From Treponema pedis (GTDB lineage Bacteria > Spirochaetota > Spirochaetia > Treponematales > Treponemataceae): 64,000 nucleotides of DNA. Made by a program: the position numbers and the translations under genes. Positions 27,265 to 36,889 of the stretch are shown piece after piece. Where the stretch lies: contig NZ_CP045670.1 in NCBI RefSeq assembly GCF_017161325.1, positions 992,001 to 1,056,000 of the forward strand. Direction: 5' to 3'. Positions within the stretch are counted from its first letter, which is position 1; every line of letters starts with the position of its first letter. The notes beneath the pieces were generated by a model that was not told the DNA's origin, did no database searches, and was given only the letters and a program-made list of their open reading frames with translations.

Positions 27265-27358
27265 ATTTTCGACTGTTATCTATTTTAATACCTTTTTAAC
27301 ACCTTAAAAAAAATCCATCTCTATACTAAAATATTTTTTTTAAGTATATTAAATATGT

Positions 27359-28840
27359 ATGAAAACTATTAAATTATTATTTTTATTAACAAGTTTAGCG
27401 GTAATTACCTCGGCAGGCTGTGCGAGTATGTATGTACGCGGTTCAAATCCGGTGCAGCGGGCTGTCTCTGCCGCCGAACTTATTATTGACGGAAACGTTT
27501 CGGATGATTATATAAAAGTATATAAAACCGAAACCGCAAAAGCCGAAGCGAGTATGACCGCTATGCTCGATAAAGCGGAACAAAACAATATATACTATGC
27601 CGATATTGCCGATAATATTTCCGATTGGATTTTACTTTATCAACGAATTCTTACCTTACAAAAAATGTACCCGGAAGGTTTAAAAGGAAAAAGCGAATTT
27701 ACGGTATTTGAAGCGAAAGATTACAGCGGCTTAAAAGATAAGGCTTATACGAAGGCAACGGAAGCCTTGTACAATGAGGCTCTCCGTCTTGTAAAATCGT
27801 CCGCAAACGATTCTCAAAAAATAGAAAAGGTATTAACTTATTTAAAACGGGCAAAAAAATATTCTCATCATCTTGATAATGAAATAAATTCGCTGGGTGC
27901 GGAGGTAACTTATAATGCCGCCGAAGCCCTTTTTTATACGAATAAACCCGAAAGCCTGCTTAAATCTTACAAATATTATATGCTTGCCGATTCATGGATT
28001 TCCGATTATAAGGGAAGTTTAGGAAAGGCTCGAAATGCCGAACAAAAAGCGGCGCGTCTTTATATTGACGAAGGCAACTATAATATGAGCTTAAAAGACT
28101 ACGCCGCCTTCCGTCGGGCAAAACTTTCTTATCAAAAGGCCGAAAACATAATACGGGGAATTGCCGCAAGAGAACTTGATGAAGTTAATAAGAAACTTAC
28201 CGTAAGACTTGCAATCGTTATTAAAGAAAACGGCTATTACAATGAAGAAAGCAAAATAGCCTATGCCGTAAAATCCGAGCTTGCCTCGTCAAATTCGGGG
28301 CCTGAAATAATAGAAATAAATTTTATTAAACGGAACGGAAACTATATTTTGGATTTTATCGACATAAGGAATGCCGACTTGGTTTTTGCCCCCGCCGATA
28401 ACTACGGAAAGGTTAAAGAAATATACGGCCCCGTTAATATTTCGCGTACTGCGGTTTCAAAAACCGTAAACGGAATTTTATACACGGGGGAAATAACGGA
28501 GCAAAGCCAAACCGTAACCGTTTATGCCCAAAACGATTTTATACTTTATGATGTAAGGTCGTGGAGAAAAACCGAACAGCGTTATTTTACCAATGAAACA
28601 AATAAGCTGACTAAAAACTTTACGCTGAGACAATACGCCGGAGCGCCCCAAGCGAAACCGGATAATTTTGACCCGGGATTTTTATATATTGCGGGACAAT
28701 ATAACAGATTTTTCCCGGAACTTATGCAAGCCGACAATTTTTCGCAGCTTCTTACAAATTACGGCTCTCTTACCCCCTTGGGAAAAGAGTTGTGTAATGC
28801 CGTTAAAAATTTACAATACTCGGACAAACCCGGCCGATAA
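27359..28840 (+). CDS. Lipoprotein with helical-repeat N-terminal half
   Basis: A 493-residue predicted lipoprotein: leader MKTIKLLFLLTSL and lipobox TSAGC (Cys21). The N-terminal half is alpha-helical and rich in Ala, Tyr and Lys, like TPR/SEL-type repeats (LKRAKKYSHHLDNE, ALFYTNKPESLLKSYKYYMLAD). The C-terminal half looks beta-rich. I do not recognise a named family. No Shine-Dalgarno is seen; TATATT lies 8 nt before the ATG, so a leaderless message is possible. It stands upstream of the phase-variable surface protein in the same direction, with its own promoter region, and may be an envelope assembly or binding factor. That is speculation. Confidence 0.72.
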   Translation: MKTIKLLFLLTSLAVITSAGCASMYVRGSNPVQRAVSAAELIIDGNVSDDYIKVYKTETAKAEASMTAMLDKAEQNNIYYADIADNISDWILLYQRILTLQKMYPEGLKGKSEFTVFEAKDYSGLKDKAYTKATEALYNEALRLVKSSANDSQKIEKVLTYLKRAKKYSHHLDNEINSLGAEVTYNAAEALFYTNKPESLLKSYKYYMLADSWISDYKGSLGKARNAEQKAARLYIDEGNYNMSLKDYAAFRRAKLSYQKAENIIRGIAARELDEVNKKLTVRLAIVIKENGYYNEESKIAYAVKSELASSNSGPEIIEINFIKRNGNYILDFIDIRNADLVFAPADNYGKVKEIYGPVNISRTAVSKTVNGILYTGEITEQSQTVTVYAQNDFILYDVRSWRKTEQRYFTNETNKLTKNFTLRQYAGAPQAKPDNFDPGFLYIAGQYNRFFPELMQADNFSQLLTNYGSLTPLGKELCNAVKNLQYSDKPGR

Positions 28841-28978
28841 GTCCGCAAACCGCCGCCTGTAAGACATAAAAGCGGCGGTTTTTATTTTAAAATCGTACAA
28901 AAATACCGATTTGAATCAAAATTCGGTGAAAAAAGTTACATTTTTTTGTAAAAATCTCCAAATTTTTTAAACTTTCAC

Positions 28979-29038
28979 TTGAAATTAAATAAAAACAGTG
29001 ATATAGTGCTTTATGTAATATGCGGGATACATATTACA
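28979..29038 (+). promoter_or_regulatory. Promoter and 5' hairpin of the phase-variable surface protein gene
   Basis: TTGAAA, a 17-nt spacer and TATAGT (29002-29007). The predicted message begins almost directly with a perfect 9-bp hairpin, TGTAATATG/CATATTACA (29014-29038), of the kind that protects mRNA 5' ends. The ribosome site AAAGGAG follows before ATG 29077. Confidence 0.65.
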
Positions 29039-29076
29039 AATCTTACATAATAAAAGTTGTAAGAAAGGAGATTTAT

Positions 29077-30643
29077 ATGAAACGTAAATTATTTTTGGCT
29101 GTACTTTTTGCTTTTACGGCAACTGTACTTTTTGCACAGGCGGAATTTGGAGGTAGTGTTACTTCTCTGGAAAGCGAAAAAACTGCGGAACTTTTTACAA
29201 ATGAAATCGATGACGCGTTTAACGTTTCGCCCGGTTTCGGCGGCCTTGCCAACAAGCTTATTTATGCGGGTGTGGCGAACCCTCATCAATTGATGGGTTC
29301 GGGTACTAATAATTTATTTACTTTCGGTTATTATACTCCCGAAGGTAAACTTCCATTGTCCGTTTATTTCGATATAAGCGGCATGGCTTTAAGCACCATA
29401 GACCGAGGCTCCAAAACCGACAAAGTTTGGAATGATAACCAGCACTCAAGCCTTATTAGGGAAACTAAGACCTCCCACAACTGGATGCCTATTTTTAATA
29501 AATTAAATACAAATACTCAAATTTTATTGGGCTTGGGAAACGAAAAAGCCCTGGGTATAAAGATTGCCTTTAATTCTAATGCAAATAATATTTTAGCCCA
29601 AAATTTTGAAAAAATAGTTATAAAGGATTATCTTGACCCGAATAATAATTCCACGGAAATTAAAAAAAATATAAACCCTGCCATTTTAGGTACCCCCCCC
29701 CCCCCTCGCTTTAGATACAATTTCGGGAGCCGGAACGATGTCTACCGAATTCGGTTTGGGAATTCCCTTCGCCTTCGCTGCGGGAAATATGGAACATGTT
29801 GTAGAGCCCTATATAGGTTCCGAAATAATAAGAAGAAATGCTTCATACAGCAAAAAAACTTCAAGCGATGACATTAAATTTAAGGTAACGGACATGACCG
29901 CAACGACGGTTTTTGGAGCCAGATACGACGTTGAAATGCCCGCCAAACGGGAAGACGATAAATGGTCTTTCGGCGGAAGTTTTTTTGTTAATGTAAAAAC
30001 GGCAACAAAGAGAGCAAGCTACGAAGACAAGGATAATGCCCTTAAGTATGCATACGATATGAAGCCGGGAGCGGGCTTTACGCTTACCGGTAAGGCTGCC
30101 CGCCTCTTTAATTTTAATTCGCCCGAAAAAACGGTGCTGTTTAAAATTAAGCCCACCGCCGAACTCTCTTTTGAACTGGCAAGTTCCAACCGTGGAAATA
30201 AAACAACCGACTCATCGACCAAACCTTTATCTACGAGTACTACCACTACAGTAAAAGGGACGGAAACGTTAGAGAGAACCTACGGTTTGAATATTTCCGT
30301 TCCTACGGGCTTAAGAATTCTTCCCGCCAATTGGAAAGTGGGCTTTTTATTGGGAGCCACTCCTGAGGCCAAATTTGAGCTTAAGGCTTCAGGCAGCGTG
30401 GATAAACACGGTAAACACACTACCGTTTCTGGAACGGGCCTCTCATCGGCAGGATATGAGCTGACTCATACCGTAGGAGGAACCCGTATGCTTAGTATTT
30501 CATTCAGCGAGAAACACATGCTCGGTATAACAATTCCCTTCGAGTCGGGTGCTCACCTGGATATTTCCGTAAACGGCGAAAACCTTTGGAAGTTTGAAAG
30601 TTTAAAAATACAGGCCGTTATCCCTCTGGCTTCTAAAAAATAA
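29077..30643 (+). CDS. Phase-variable outer-membrane/surface protein, frame OFF (C13)
   Basis: In the repaired frame this is a protein of about 521 residues. It has a cleavable signal (MKRKLFLAVLFAFTATVLFAQA), alternating beta-type sequence rich in Gly, Ser, Thr and aromatic residues, and a terminal strand of the outer-membrane kind, as expected of a spirochaete beta-barrel. A run of 13 C (29693-29705) after residue 206 throws the reading frame out: it continues about 55 wrong residues to a stop at 29871. The correct frame resumes at once after the tract (LALDTISGAGTMSTEFGLG) and stays open to 30643. Twelve or fifteen C would restore it. A good promoter, a 5' hairpin and a terminator show the gene is otherwise intact. 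The family was not recognised. Confidence 0.82.
29693..29705. repeat. Poly-C tract (13 nt) inside the surface protein gene
   Basis: Thirteen C in the coding strand, at the exact point where the reading frame switches. Homopolymer length is also the least certain part of any assembly. Confidence 0.9.
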
Positions 30644-30670
30644 TTAATTATCCTTATCCTAACATTAAAA

Positions 30671-30700
30671 GGAATTCCCTTCGGGGAATTCCTTTTTTTT
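30671..30700 (+). terminator. Rho-independent terminator after the surface protein gene
   Basis: GGAATTCCC and GGGAATTCC form a 9-bp stem with a TTCG tetraloop, then T8. Confidence 0.95.
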
Positions 30701-30833
30701 TATTTTTCTTTAAAAATTTTATACAAAAGACCTTTTTTTCCGCATAATAATAAGTGAAGGGGAGGGTATAGGTACCGTGCCGCCTCCTTTAATTAAAAGC
30801 CTTTTCGGGCAAAACTTTAAGGAGATGTTTAAA

Positions 30834-31277
30834 ATGAAATCGCTTAACTCGCTTATTATTGAAGGTAATATGGTTCGTCAGCCGGTTTTAAAAACTACGC
30901 CCAACGGTACGCCGCTGTGTACGTTTTCCATTGCCGCAAACAGAAATTTTAAAAAAGATGATGCCTTTGTGCAGGAAACTTCGTATTTCGATGTTGAAAC
31001 GTGGTCCAATCTTGCAAAACTTTGCAATCAAAACGGTTCAAAGGGTCGCGGTGTAAGAGTTGTAGGAAGAATTAAGCAAGACCGCTGGGTGGGTGCCGAC
31101 GGTAAAAATTACAGCAAGGTAAAAGTCGTTGCGGAACACGTAGAATTTAAACCCGTTTTTAAAACTTCGGGCAATCAATTATGTAAAACTGCCGACGACC
31201 GATTATTCGAAGCCGCCGCCTGTCCGAGTGAATTAAAGGAGGAAATGCCTGTCGAAGAAGAAATAATAATCTTTTAA
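30834..31277 (+). CDS. ssb: Single-stranded DNA-binding protein
   Basis: A 147-residue SSB that coats single-stranded DNA in replication, repair and recombination. The OB-fold covers residues 1-110 (SLIIEGNMVRQPVLKTTPNGTPLCTFSIAANR, ending near GKNYSKVKVVAEHVEF). A short tail follows and ends in EEEIIIF. This departs from the usual acidic DDDIPF-type tip but keeps the acidic-hydrophobic character needed to call partner proteins. The ATG at 30834 is chosen because AAGGAG stands 10 nt before it; earlier in-frame ATGs at 30777 and 30825 have no usable spacing. It is a one-gene unit, not next to rpsF or rpsR. A GGGCAAAG/CTTTGCCC hairpin (31290-31316) follows, between convergent genes. Confidence 0.9.
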   Translation: MKSLNSLIIEGNMVRQPVLKTTPNGTPLCTFSIAANRNFKKDDAFVQETSYFDVETWSNLAKLCNQNGSKGRGVRVVGRIKQDRWVGADGKNYSKVKVVAEHVEFKPVFKTSGNQLCKTADDRLFEAAACPSELKEEMPVEEEIIIF

Positions 31278-31289
31278 AAAGAGAGGGGC

Positions 31290-31316
31290 GGGCAAAGTTA
31301 ATTTTTTTCTTTGCCC
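31290..31316. terminator. Hairpin between convergent ssb and larB
   Basis: GGGCAAAG pairs with CTTTGCCC around a T-rich loop; no clear T-run follows on either side, so termination is only possible. Confidence 0.35.
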
Positions 31317-31375
31317 GGCCGTTTAACGGACGGGGAGGAAAGGCTTTTACGTGTTCATTTTATTGATTAAACCGG

Positions 31376-32092
31376 CTAAATAACCCGCGCCGAAACCTTA
31401 ACTACACTTATACCCGAAGCGCAGGAATTAAGCATTGCCAAAAGGGCGGCAAGCCCGTTAAAACTTGAGCCGTAACCTACGCTTGTAGGCAATGCAATCA
31501 CCGGTTTTGCGACAAGTCCGCCTATAACGCTTGCCAAAGCCCCTTCCATACCGGCTGCGGCAATTATTACATTTGCAGTTTGAATAAGCTCCAGCTTATC
31601 CAATAAACGGTGTAAGCCTGCGACTCCTATATCATAAAGACGCTCTACCTTATTACCGTAAAGTTCTGCGGTAATTGCAGCTTCTTCCGCCGCATAAATA
31701 TCGGCCGTTCCCCCCGTACAAACCGCTATTACCGATTCGGTTTTCGGCAAGGGTTTCCGCTCGATTACAGCAAGACGCGGAACTTCGTAATACACCGCAT
31801 CGGGAGCGGCTTCTTTAATTGCGGTAAAGGCCTCGGGGCTTACACGGGTTGCCAAAATATTTTCCTGTCCGTTTTGCAACATAGTTTCCGTAATTTTTTT
31901 AATATGCGGAATTGCTTTACGCTCGCAATAAATAACTTCCGGAGCACCGGTACGTATTCCGCGATGAAAATCGATTTTTGCAAAATTTAAATCCGCATAA
32001 GGCAAATTTTTAAGCTTTTCCAAGCCGCCTTCAACGGAAAGAGAGCCTTTTTGTATATCTTCAAGTATGCTCTTTAAATATCCGGTTTGCAT
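31376..32092 (-). CDS. larB: LarB-like nickel-pincer cofactor biosynthesis protein
   Basis: A 238-residue PurE-like carboxylase. In the known pathway LarB carboxylates and hydrolyses nicotinic acid adenine dinucleotide as the first step to the nickel-pincer nucleotide of lactate racemase and related enzymes. Visible features: the N-terminal DFHRGIRTGAPEVIYC, the VCTGGTADIYAAEEA nucleotide loop, DIGVAGLHRLLDKL and AAGMEGALASVIGGL..VIALPTSVGYGSSFNGLAALLAMLNSC. Length is normal. It lies 9 nt behind the ArsB/NhaD-type gene. No good Shine-Dalgarno stands at normal distance (GGAG is 17 nt away), so coupling is probable. LarC and LarE are not in this window. Confidence 0.88.
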   Translation of the reverse strand: MQTGYLKSILEDIQKGSLSVEGGLEKLKNLPYADLNFAKIDFHRGIRTGAPEVIYCERKAIPHIKKITETMLQNGQENILATRVSPEAFTAIKEAAPDAVYYEVPRLAVIERKPLPKTESVIAVCTGGTADIYAAEEAAITAELYGNKVERLYDIGVAGLHRLLDKLELIQTANVIIAAAGMEGALASVIGGLVAKPVIALPTSVGYGSSFNGLAALLAMLNSCASGISVVKVSARVI

Positions 32093-32101
32093 AAAAAAAG
32101 T

Positions 32102-33388
32102 TTACACTCCGTAAGTAATCCAAATTAAAATATAGCCTATCGCTACCGCAACTAAGGTATACGGCACGCTTAACTTCATAAATTCCGAATTTTTAACTTG
32201 GTAACCTTCGCCGCGTAAAATTCCCAGCGATGTAATATTTGCGGAAGCTCCTATAGGCGTAATGTTTCCTCCGAGGGTTGCGCCTGACAGCAGTCCGAAA
32301 AATAAAATCGGAGAAGCAATTCCCAAATTTGTAGAAAGTATTTCGATAATGGGAATCATTGCCGCAACATACGGAATATTATCGACAAAGGCTGAAATTA
32401 AAACCGAGCCCCAAACAATAATCGTATAAATTAAAAACACATTATTGCCCAGCTTTAAAAATCCGTCCGCAATTGCTTTTATAACGCCCGCTTCCGTTAC
32501 GGCGGCTATTACGATAAAAAGTCCGGCAAGTAAAAATAAGGTTTCAAAACTGAGCTCTTTTTTTACGGTTTTTAAAATTTCAAAATTTTTATTCTTTATA
32601 AGATTATAAATAATACCTGCGGCTAATAAACTTATGCAAATCAGCCCGTTTACGATTTCAGGTTTTTTATCTTCGGGTAAAAAAGAAGCGCCTATCATCA
32701 ATATTACCATTACTATTAAAAGAATTGACGGAAAATAATCGGTAACTTTTACCGGTTCAACCTTATCGGGTTTTTGATTTGCTTTACGAAAAATAAAATA
32801 AATAATTGCGGTAGCGGCAACGGCGGAAATTTCAACTGCAAAAAAAAGCGAGGGTTTACCTAAATACCAAAAAAAATCGAAAAAGGTCATATTTAATTGG
32901 CTGCCTAAAAGAATTGAAGTGGTATCTCCCACAAGCGTTGCGGCACCTTGTAAATTTGCTGAAATCGAAATTGCTATAATCGGTTTTACGGGAGGAATAT
33001 TCAGTTTTTTTGAAAGAACAACCGCAATGGGAGCAAGCATTAAAACGGTTGCAACGTTATCCATAAACGCTGAAATAAACCCTGCAAATAATGAAAGACA
33101 AACTATTATCCATTTTACATCGGGAACATTGTTAATAATTTTGTCGGCAATCCGCTGCGGCATTTTAGATTCCGTAAACAGGGCGACAAGTCCCATTGTT
33201 CCCGCAATCATTAAAATAACGTTCCAGTCTATTGCAAAAAAAACTTCATTATACGGCAAAATACCGAGTATAACGAAAAGCAATGCCGAAGAACAGGCAA
33301 TAATCGGCCTGTAATTTGTCAATGTAATCATTAAAATATAAGTAATACAAAATAAGACGGACGGTATGATAATAGGGTTTGAAATCAT
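32102..33388 (-). CDS. ArsB/NhaD-type ion transporter (SLC13/CitM superfamily)
   Basis: A 428-residue membrane protein with 11-12 helices of the ArsB/NhaD/CitM permease family. It has paired family motifs: FMDNVATVLMLAPIAVVLSKKL and FVDNIPYVAAMIPIIEIL in the two repeats, and GATLGGNITPIGASANITSLGI near the C-terminus. Members move arsenite, sodium/protons or organic anions; the substrate cannot be settled from sequence. AGGAGA stands before the start, and a TTGACA..TAATAA promoter lies upstream. Co-transcription with larB is probable from 9-nt spacing. A link to nickel-pincer enzymes, for example uptake of their 2-hydroxy acid substrate, is speculative. Confidence 0.85.
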   Translation of the reverse strand: MISNPIIIPSVLFCITYILMITLTNYRPIIACSSALLFVILGILPYNEVFFAIDWNVILMIAGTMGLVALFTESKMPQRIADKIINNVPDVKWIIVCLSLFAGFISAFMDNVATVLMLAPIAVVLSKKLNIPPVKPIIAISISANLQGAATLVGDTTSILLGSQLNMTFFDFFWYLGKPSLFFAVEISAVAATAIIYFIFRKANQKPDKVEPVKVTDYFPSILLIVMVILMIGASFLPEDKKPEIVNGLICISLLAAGIIYNLIKNKNFEILKTVKKELSFETLFLLAGLFIVIAAVTEAGVIKAIADGFLKLGNNVFLIYTIIVWGSVLISAFVDNIPYVAAMIPIIEILSTNLGIASPILFFGLLSGATLGGNITPIGASANITSLGILRGEGYQVKNSEFMKLSVPYTLVAVAIGYILIWITYGV

Positions 33389-33413
33389 TCTCTTTTCTCC
33401 TGGGTTTATCTAG

Positions 33414-33442
33414 TTATTACCGTAAATTGAAGAATTTGTCAA
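33414..33442 (-). promoter_or_regulatory. Promoter of the transporter-larB operon
   Basis: On the minus strand TTGACA (33442-33437), a 17-nt spacer and TAATAA (33419-33414), 25 nt before the start codon. Confidence 0.6.
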
Positions 33443-33471
33443 TCGGGGGCAGATAAAAGAAATATTGAATG

Positions 33472-33500
33472 TTGACATCATACCTTCCTTATGTTAAACT
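33472..33500 (+). promoter_or_regulatory. Promoter of the degraded AAA/PD-(D/E)XK gene
   Basis: TTGACA, a 17-nt spacer and TAAACT (33495-33500), ending 7 nt before the ATG at 33508. The segment TTCCTTATGTTA is shared with the promoter of the intact relative at 48.66 kb. Confidence 0.6.
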
Positions 33501-33507
33501 GTTATTT

Positions 33508-35110
33508 ATGATGGATTTCAGCCGGAAACTGCCTATCGGTGTGCAGAGTTTTAAAGTAATGCGCGATGACAGCTATCTTTATGTGGATAAAACAGAATTT
33601 ATTTTCCGCCTTGCCGATTCCGGACGCGTTATTTTTTAAGCCGACCGCGCCGCTTCGGGAAAAGCCTTTTTCTTTCAACGCTTGCGGCATATTTTTTAGG
33701 GCAAAAAGAATTGTTTAAAGGGCTTGCAATCGAACGGTACGAAAACACAAAAAAAGAGCCGTGGCGGGAATATCCCGTTTTTTATCTTGATTTTAATGTA
33801 GGAAAATACAGCGAACAAACCGCTCTTGATGAGAGGCTTAATTTATTCTTAAAGGATATCGAAAAAGAATACGGAATAGAAAATGCGGAGCAAACTTCCT
33901 TTGCTTCAAGATTTGAAGCCGCATTAAAAGCCGCTTATAAAAAAACGGGTAAGCAGGTGGTTTTCCTCGTTGACGAATATGATAAACCTCTTCTTCAAAC
34001 AATGGGAAAAAACGAACGCTTAAACGAAGAGTACCGCAACACGCTTAAAGCCTTTTATTCCGTTTTAAAAAGCTCAGACCAATTTATCCGATTCGCATTT
34101 TTAACGGGCGTTACCAAATTCAGTAAGGTAAGCATTTTCAGCGATTTAAACAATCTTCACGATATAAGTATGCTTCCCGATTATTCAAGTATTTGCGGCA
34201 TAACCCAAACCGAACTTGAAAAAAACTTTGAACCTGAAATTAAAAATTTAGGTGAAGAAAACAATTTAACTTATGAACAAACTCTTGCAAAATTAAAAAA
34301 GACTTATGACGGCTATTTATTTTGTCAAAAAACGATTTCAGTTTATAATCCGTTCAGCATTTTAAGCGTTTTAAGCGGGAAACTTTTTAAACATTATTGG
34401 TTTAAAACCGGGACACCAACTTTTTTAGTCGATTATTTGAAAGAGGGGCACTATTATATTCCCGACTTGGACGGAGGAATCGAACTGAACGAAGCAAGCC
34501 TTGAAACCTATCGTGCCGAGGCTAAAGAGCCCTTGCCCATTTTATTTCAGGCGGGCTACTTAACAATAAAAGAATATATCGATGAAGCGGGCTTATACCG
34601 GTTGGGCTTTCCGAATGATGAAGTGCGCTACGGTTTTTTGGAAAACTTAATTCCCGCATATACGGCTCTAAGACCGAGCGATACGGGAGTTTCGATTTGG
34701 GAGTTTACAAAAGATATAAGAGCGGGAAATGTGGACGGTTTTATGGAGAGAATAAAGGCCGTTATTTCCGGTATTCCTTATGACAGTTTCAGTAAAAAAA
34801 ATGCGTCATTAAGAGAGCAAAATTATCAAGCAGCCGTTTACCTCATATTCGCTTTAATGGGGCAGTTTGTAGAAACCGAAGTACATTGCGCCTTGGGAAG
34901 AGCCGATTGTGTAGTGCAAACGGAAAATGCGGTTTATATTTTCGAATTTAAGCTGGGAACAAAGGGAAGTGCCGATGAAGCGATAGAGCAGATAAAAAAG
35001 CAAAATTATGAAGGGAAATACAAGGCTTCCGGAAAACCTTTGTGCTTATAGGCGCGGGCTTTGACGTAAGAAAGAGAACTGTAAAAGATTGGAAAACGGT
35101 TAGGGTGTAA
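33508..35110 (+). pseudogene. AAA-ATPase-like / PD-(D/E)XK nuclease family protein, two frameshifts
   Basis: A relative of the intact gene at 47.0-48.65 kb. It starts MDFSRKLPIGVQSFKVMRDDSYLYVDKTEFI. The frame breaks at ATTTTTTAA (around 33635-33640), where one more T would give VIFLSRPRRFGKSLFLSTLAAYF, the Walker A region. The main frame then runs 33640-35051 with Walker B FLVDEYDKPLL and the nuclease part ALGRADCV..FEFK. A second break at an AAAA run before 35045 cuts off the tail LIGAGFDVRKRTVKDW, which would end at 35110. The family (AAA-ATPase_like plus PDDEXK_9) is multi-copy in many host-associated anaerobes; its biological role is not established. Two lesions make a decayed gene the simplest reading. 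Confidence 0.85.
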
Positions 35111-35173
35111 GTTAAAAAAAAAGCCTGAGCAATATATGTATATTCCTTCTTACTTTATTAAAAAGGTATAGCT

Positions 35174-36067
35174 ATGGGTAAAGATAAAACCGTTTCAATA
35201 AAAATTTATACGGGAATACAAATAGAATTGTATGATGTAGACACCGATGAAGTACATCTTCTTAAAGGAAAACCCAGAAATGTGTTTCGAATAGATTATT
35301 GCAAACACGGGCTTTTGGAAGGAGAATTTGAAAATACTACATTTTCGTATTTAGGTGAAAAAGAAACGGCTATAAATTATGAAAGACTTGCACTTTTAAA
35401 AGCGTTTTTCCCTTTAAAAATTTATAAAGGAATAAGCATTTTATTTTTTTTAGATGAAATAGACTCTCAATTTAAAGACATTGCAAATTCTTTTTCCATC
35501 GATATTGAAAAAATTTGTAATAAACTTAATTTAAAAGACGGTTGGTATAAAATAAAATCAAATTCCGAAATTACGGCCATTATGGAAAAAATGTACGATG
35601 AAAATAATTTTGCACGTATTGATTATTTAAAAATTAAAATTTTGGAAATATTACATTTACTCGGTGTAATAACTTCAGCCGAATATTGCAAAAAAGCCTT
35701 ATATTCCGGTTATCATATAAACAAAGTAAAAAAAATTCACGAGTATGCCGTAAACAATCTTGATTCAAATATTTCATTTCAGAATTTGGTAAAAGATGAA
35801 GATATGAGTTATACGATTTTTCAAAAACTGTTTAAGCAGATGTACGGTGAAGCTCCCTATTCATATTTAAAAAAATATAAACTTAAAACCGCCGCCTTTT
35901 ATATTTCTTCTACAAACCGAAAAATTACGGACATTGCATTGAGCTGCGGTTATACAAATGCAAGTAAATTTGCGGAAGCATTTAAAACCCTCTACGGAAC
36001 GCCGCCTTTACAATACAGGAATAATATTAAAAATCGCATGGATGAAAGTCAACTTGCAGGATTATAG
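35174..36067 (+). CDS. AraC-family transcriptional regulator
   Basis: A 297-residue regulator. The N-terminal about 190 residues are a sensor domain without a recognised name. The C-terminal 100 hold the double helix-turn-helix of the AraC/XylS family: the first (ISFQNLVKDEDMSYTIFQKLFKQMYGEAPYSYLKKYKLKTAA region) and the second (KITDIALSCGYTNASKFAEAFKTLYGTPPLQYR), which is the well-conserved half. AAAAAGG stands before the ATG. It lies directly upstream of the repeat array and the importer operon in the same direction. Regulators of this build often sit beside siderophore or metallophore uptake genes and control them. A perfect palindrome overlaps its stop codon. Confidence 0.9.
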   Translation: MGKDKTVSIKIYTGIQIELYDVDTDEVHLLKGKPRNVFRIDYCKHGLLEGEFENTTFSYLGEKETAINYERLALLKAFFPLKIYKGISILFFLDEIDSQFKDIANSFSIDIEKICNKLNLKDGWYKIKSNSEITAIMEKMYDENNFARIDYLKIKILEILHLLGVITSAEYCKKALYSGYHINKVKKIHEYAVNNLDSNISFQNLVKDEDMSYTIFQKLFKQMYGEAPYSYLKKYKLKTAAFYISSTNRKITDIALSCGYTNASKFAEAFKTLYGTPPLQYRNNIKNRMDESQLAGL

Positions 36068-36083
36068 AACTGTATAACAGTTC
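36067..36083. promoter_or_regulatory. Perfect palindrome at the AraC gene stop
   Basis: GAACTGT-ATA-ACAGTTC, two 7-bp arms. It could be an operator for the regulator or a weak hairpin end. Confidence 0.5.
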
Positions 36084-36197
36084 GTATAATTGCATATTTT
36101 CCTAAAAAAATACCAATTCGGATTATATTTAACTAAAATGGAGTAGAAATATACATACATTTTTATTATAGTAAACTCAAGGCAACATTGTGTTTTA

Positions 36198-36889
36198 ATA
36201 GGAGGTTTATTTTAATCGGTGCTGTTACACCGATTAAAAACACTGCCCGAGTTTGCCTGAAAAACAGTTTTGCAAACTCGCATTATTATATGTGCTTTTT
36301 CACTTACGTTGCAAAAGCACAAAAATTCTGCAATCCTCGACTTTTGATAAAGTCTGCGGTTGCAGAATTTATAGGAGGTTTATTTTAATCGGTGCTGTTA
36401 CACCGATTAAAAACACTGCCCGAGTTTGCCTGAAAAATTGTTTTGCAAACTCGCATTATTATATGTGCTTTTTCACTTACGTTGCAAAAGCACAAAAATT
36501 CTGCAATCCTCGACTTTTGATAAAGTCTGCGGTTGCGGAATTTATAGGAGGTTTATTTTAATCGGTGCTGTTACACCGATTAAAAACACTGCCCGAGTTT
36601 GCCTGAAAAACAGTTTTGCAAACTCGCATTATTATATGTGCTTTTTCACTTACGTTGCAAAAGCACAAAAATTCTGCAATCCTCGACTTTTGATAAAGTC
36701 TGCGGTTGCAGAATTTATAGGAGGTTTATTTTAATCGGTGCTGTTACACCGATTAAAAACACTGCCCGAGTTTGCCTGAAAAATTGTTTTGCAAACTCGC
36801 ATTATTATATGTGCTTTTTCACTTACGTTGCAAAAGCACAAAAATTCTGCAATCCTCGACTTTTGATAAAGTCTGCGGTTGCGGAATTT
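36198..36889. repeat. Tandem array of four 173-bp hairpin-cluster units (A-B-A-B)
   Basis: Four head-to-tail units at 36198, 36371, 36544 and 36717. Each has an ATAGGAGG start and four hairpins; in unit 1 they are TTTAATCGGTG/CACCGATTAAA, CGAGTTTGC/GCAAACTCG, TGTGCTTTT/AAAAGCACA and AAATTCTGCAA/TTGCAGAATTT with an inner GACTTT/AAAGTC. Units 1 and 3 are identical, as are 2 and 4; the two types differ at three bases. The last unit runs into TATGGAGG and the start codon of the binding-protein gene. Open frames through the array are shadows of the repeat. The preceding gap (36084-36197) has no gene. Confidence 0.95.

Noticed and set aside
33630-33645. Programmed -1 frameshift at TTTTTTA in the broken AAA and ABC genes
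   Set aside because: The heptamer is present but the zero-frame codons are not in the X-XXY-YYZ phase, and no downstream stimulator is evident; the AAA gene also has a second lesion.
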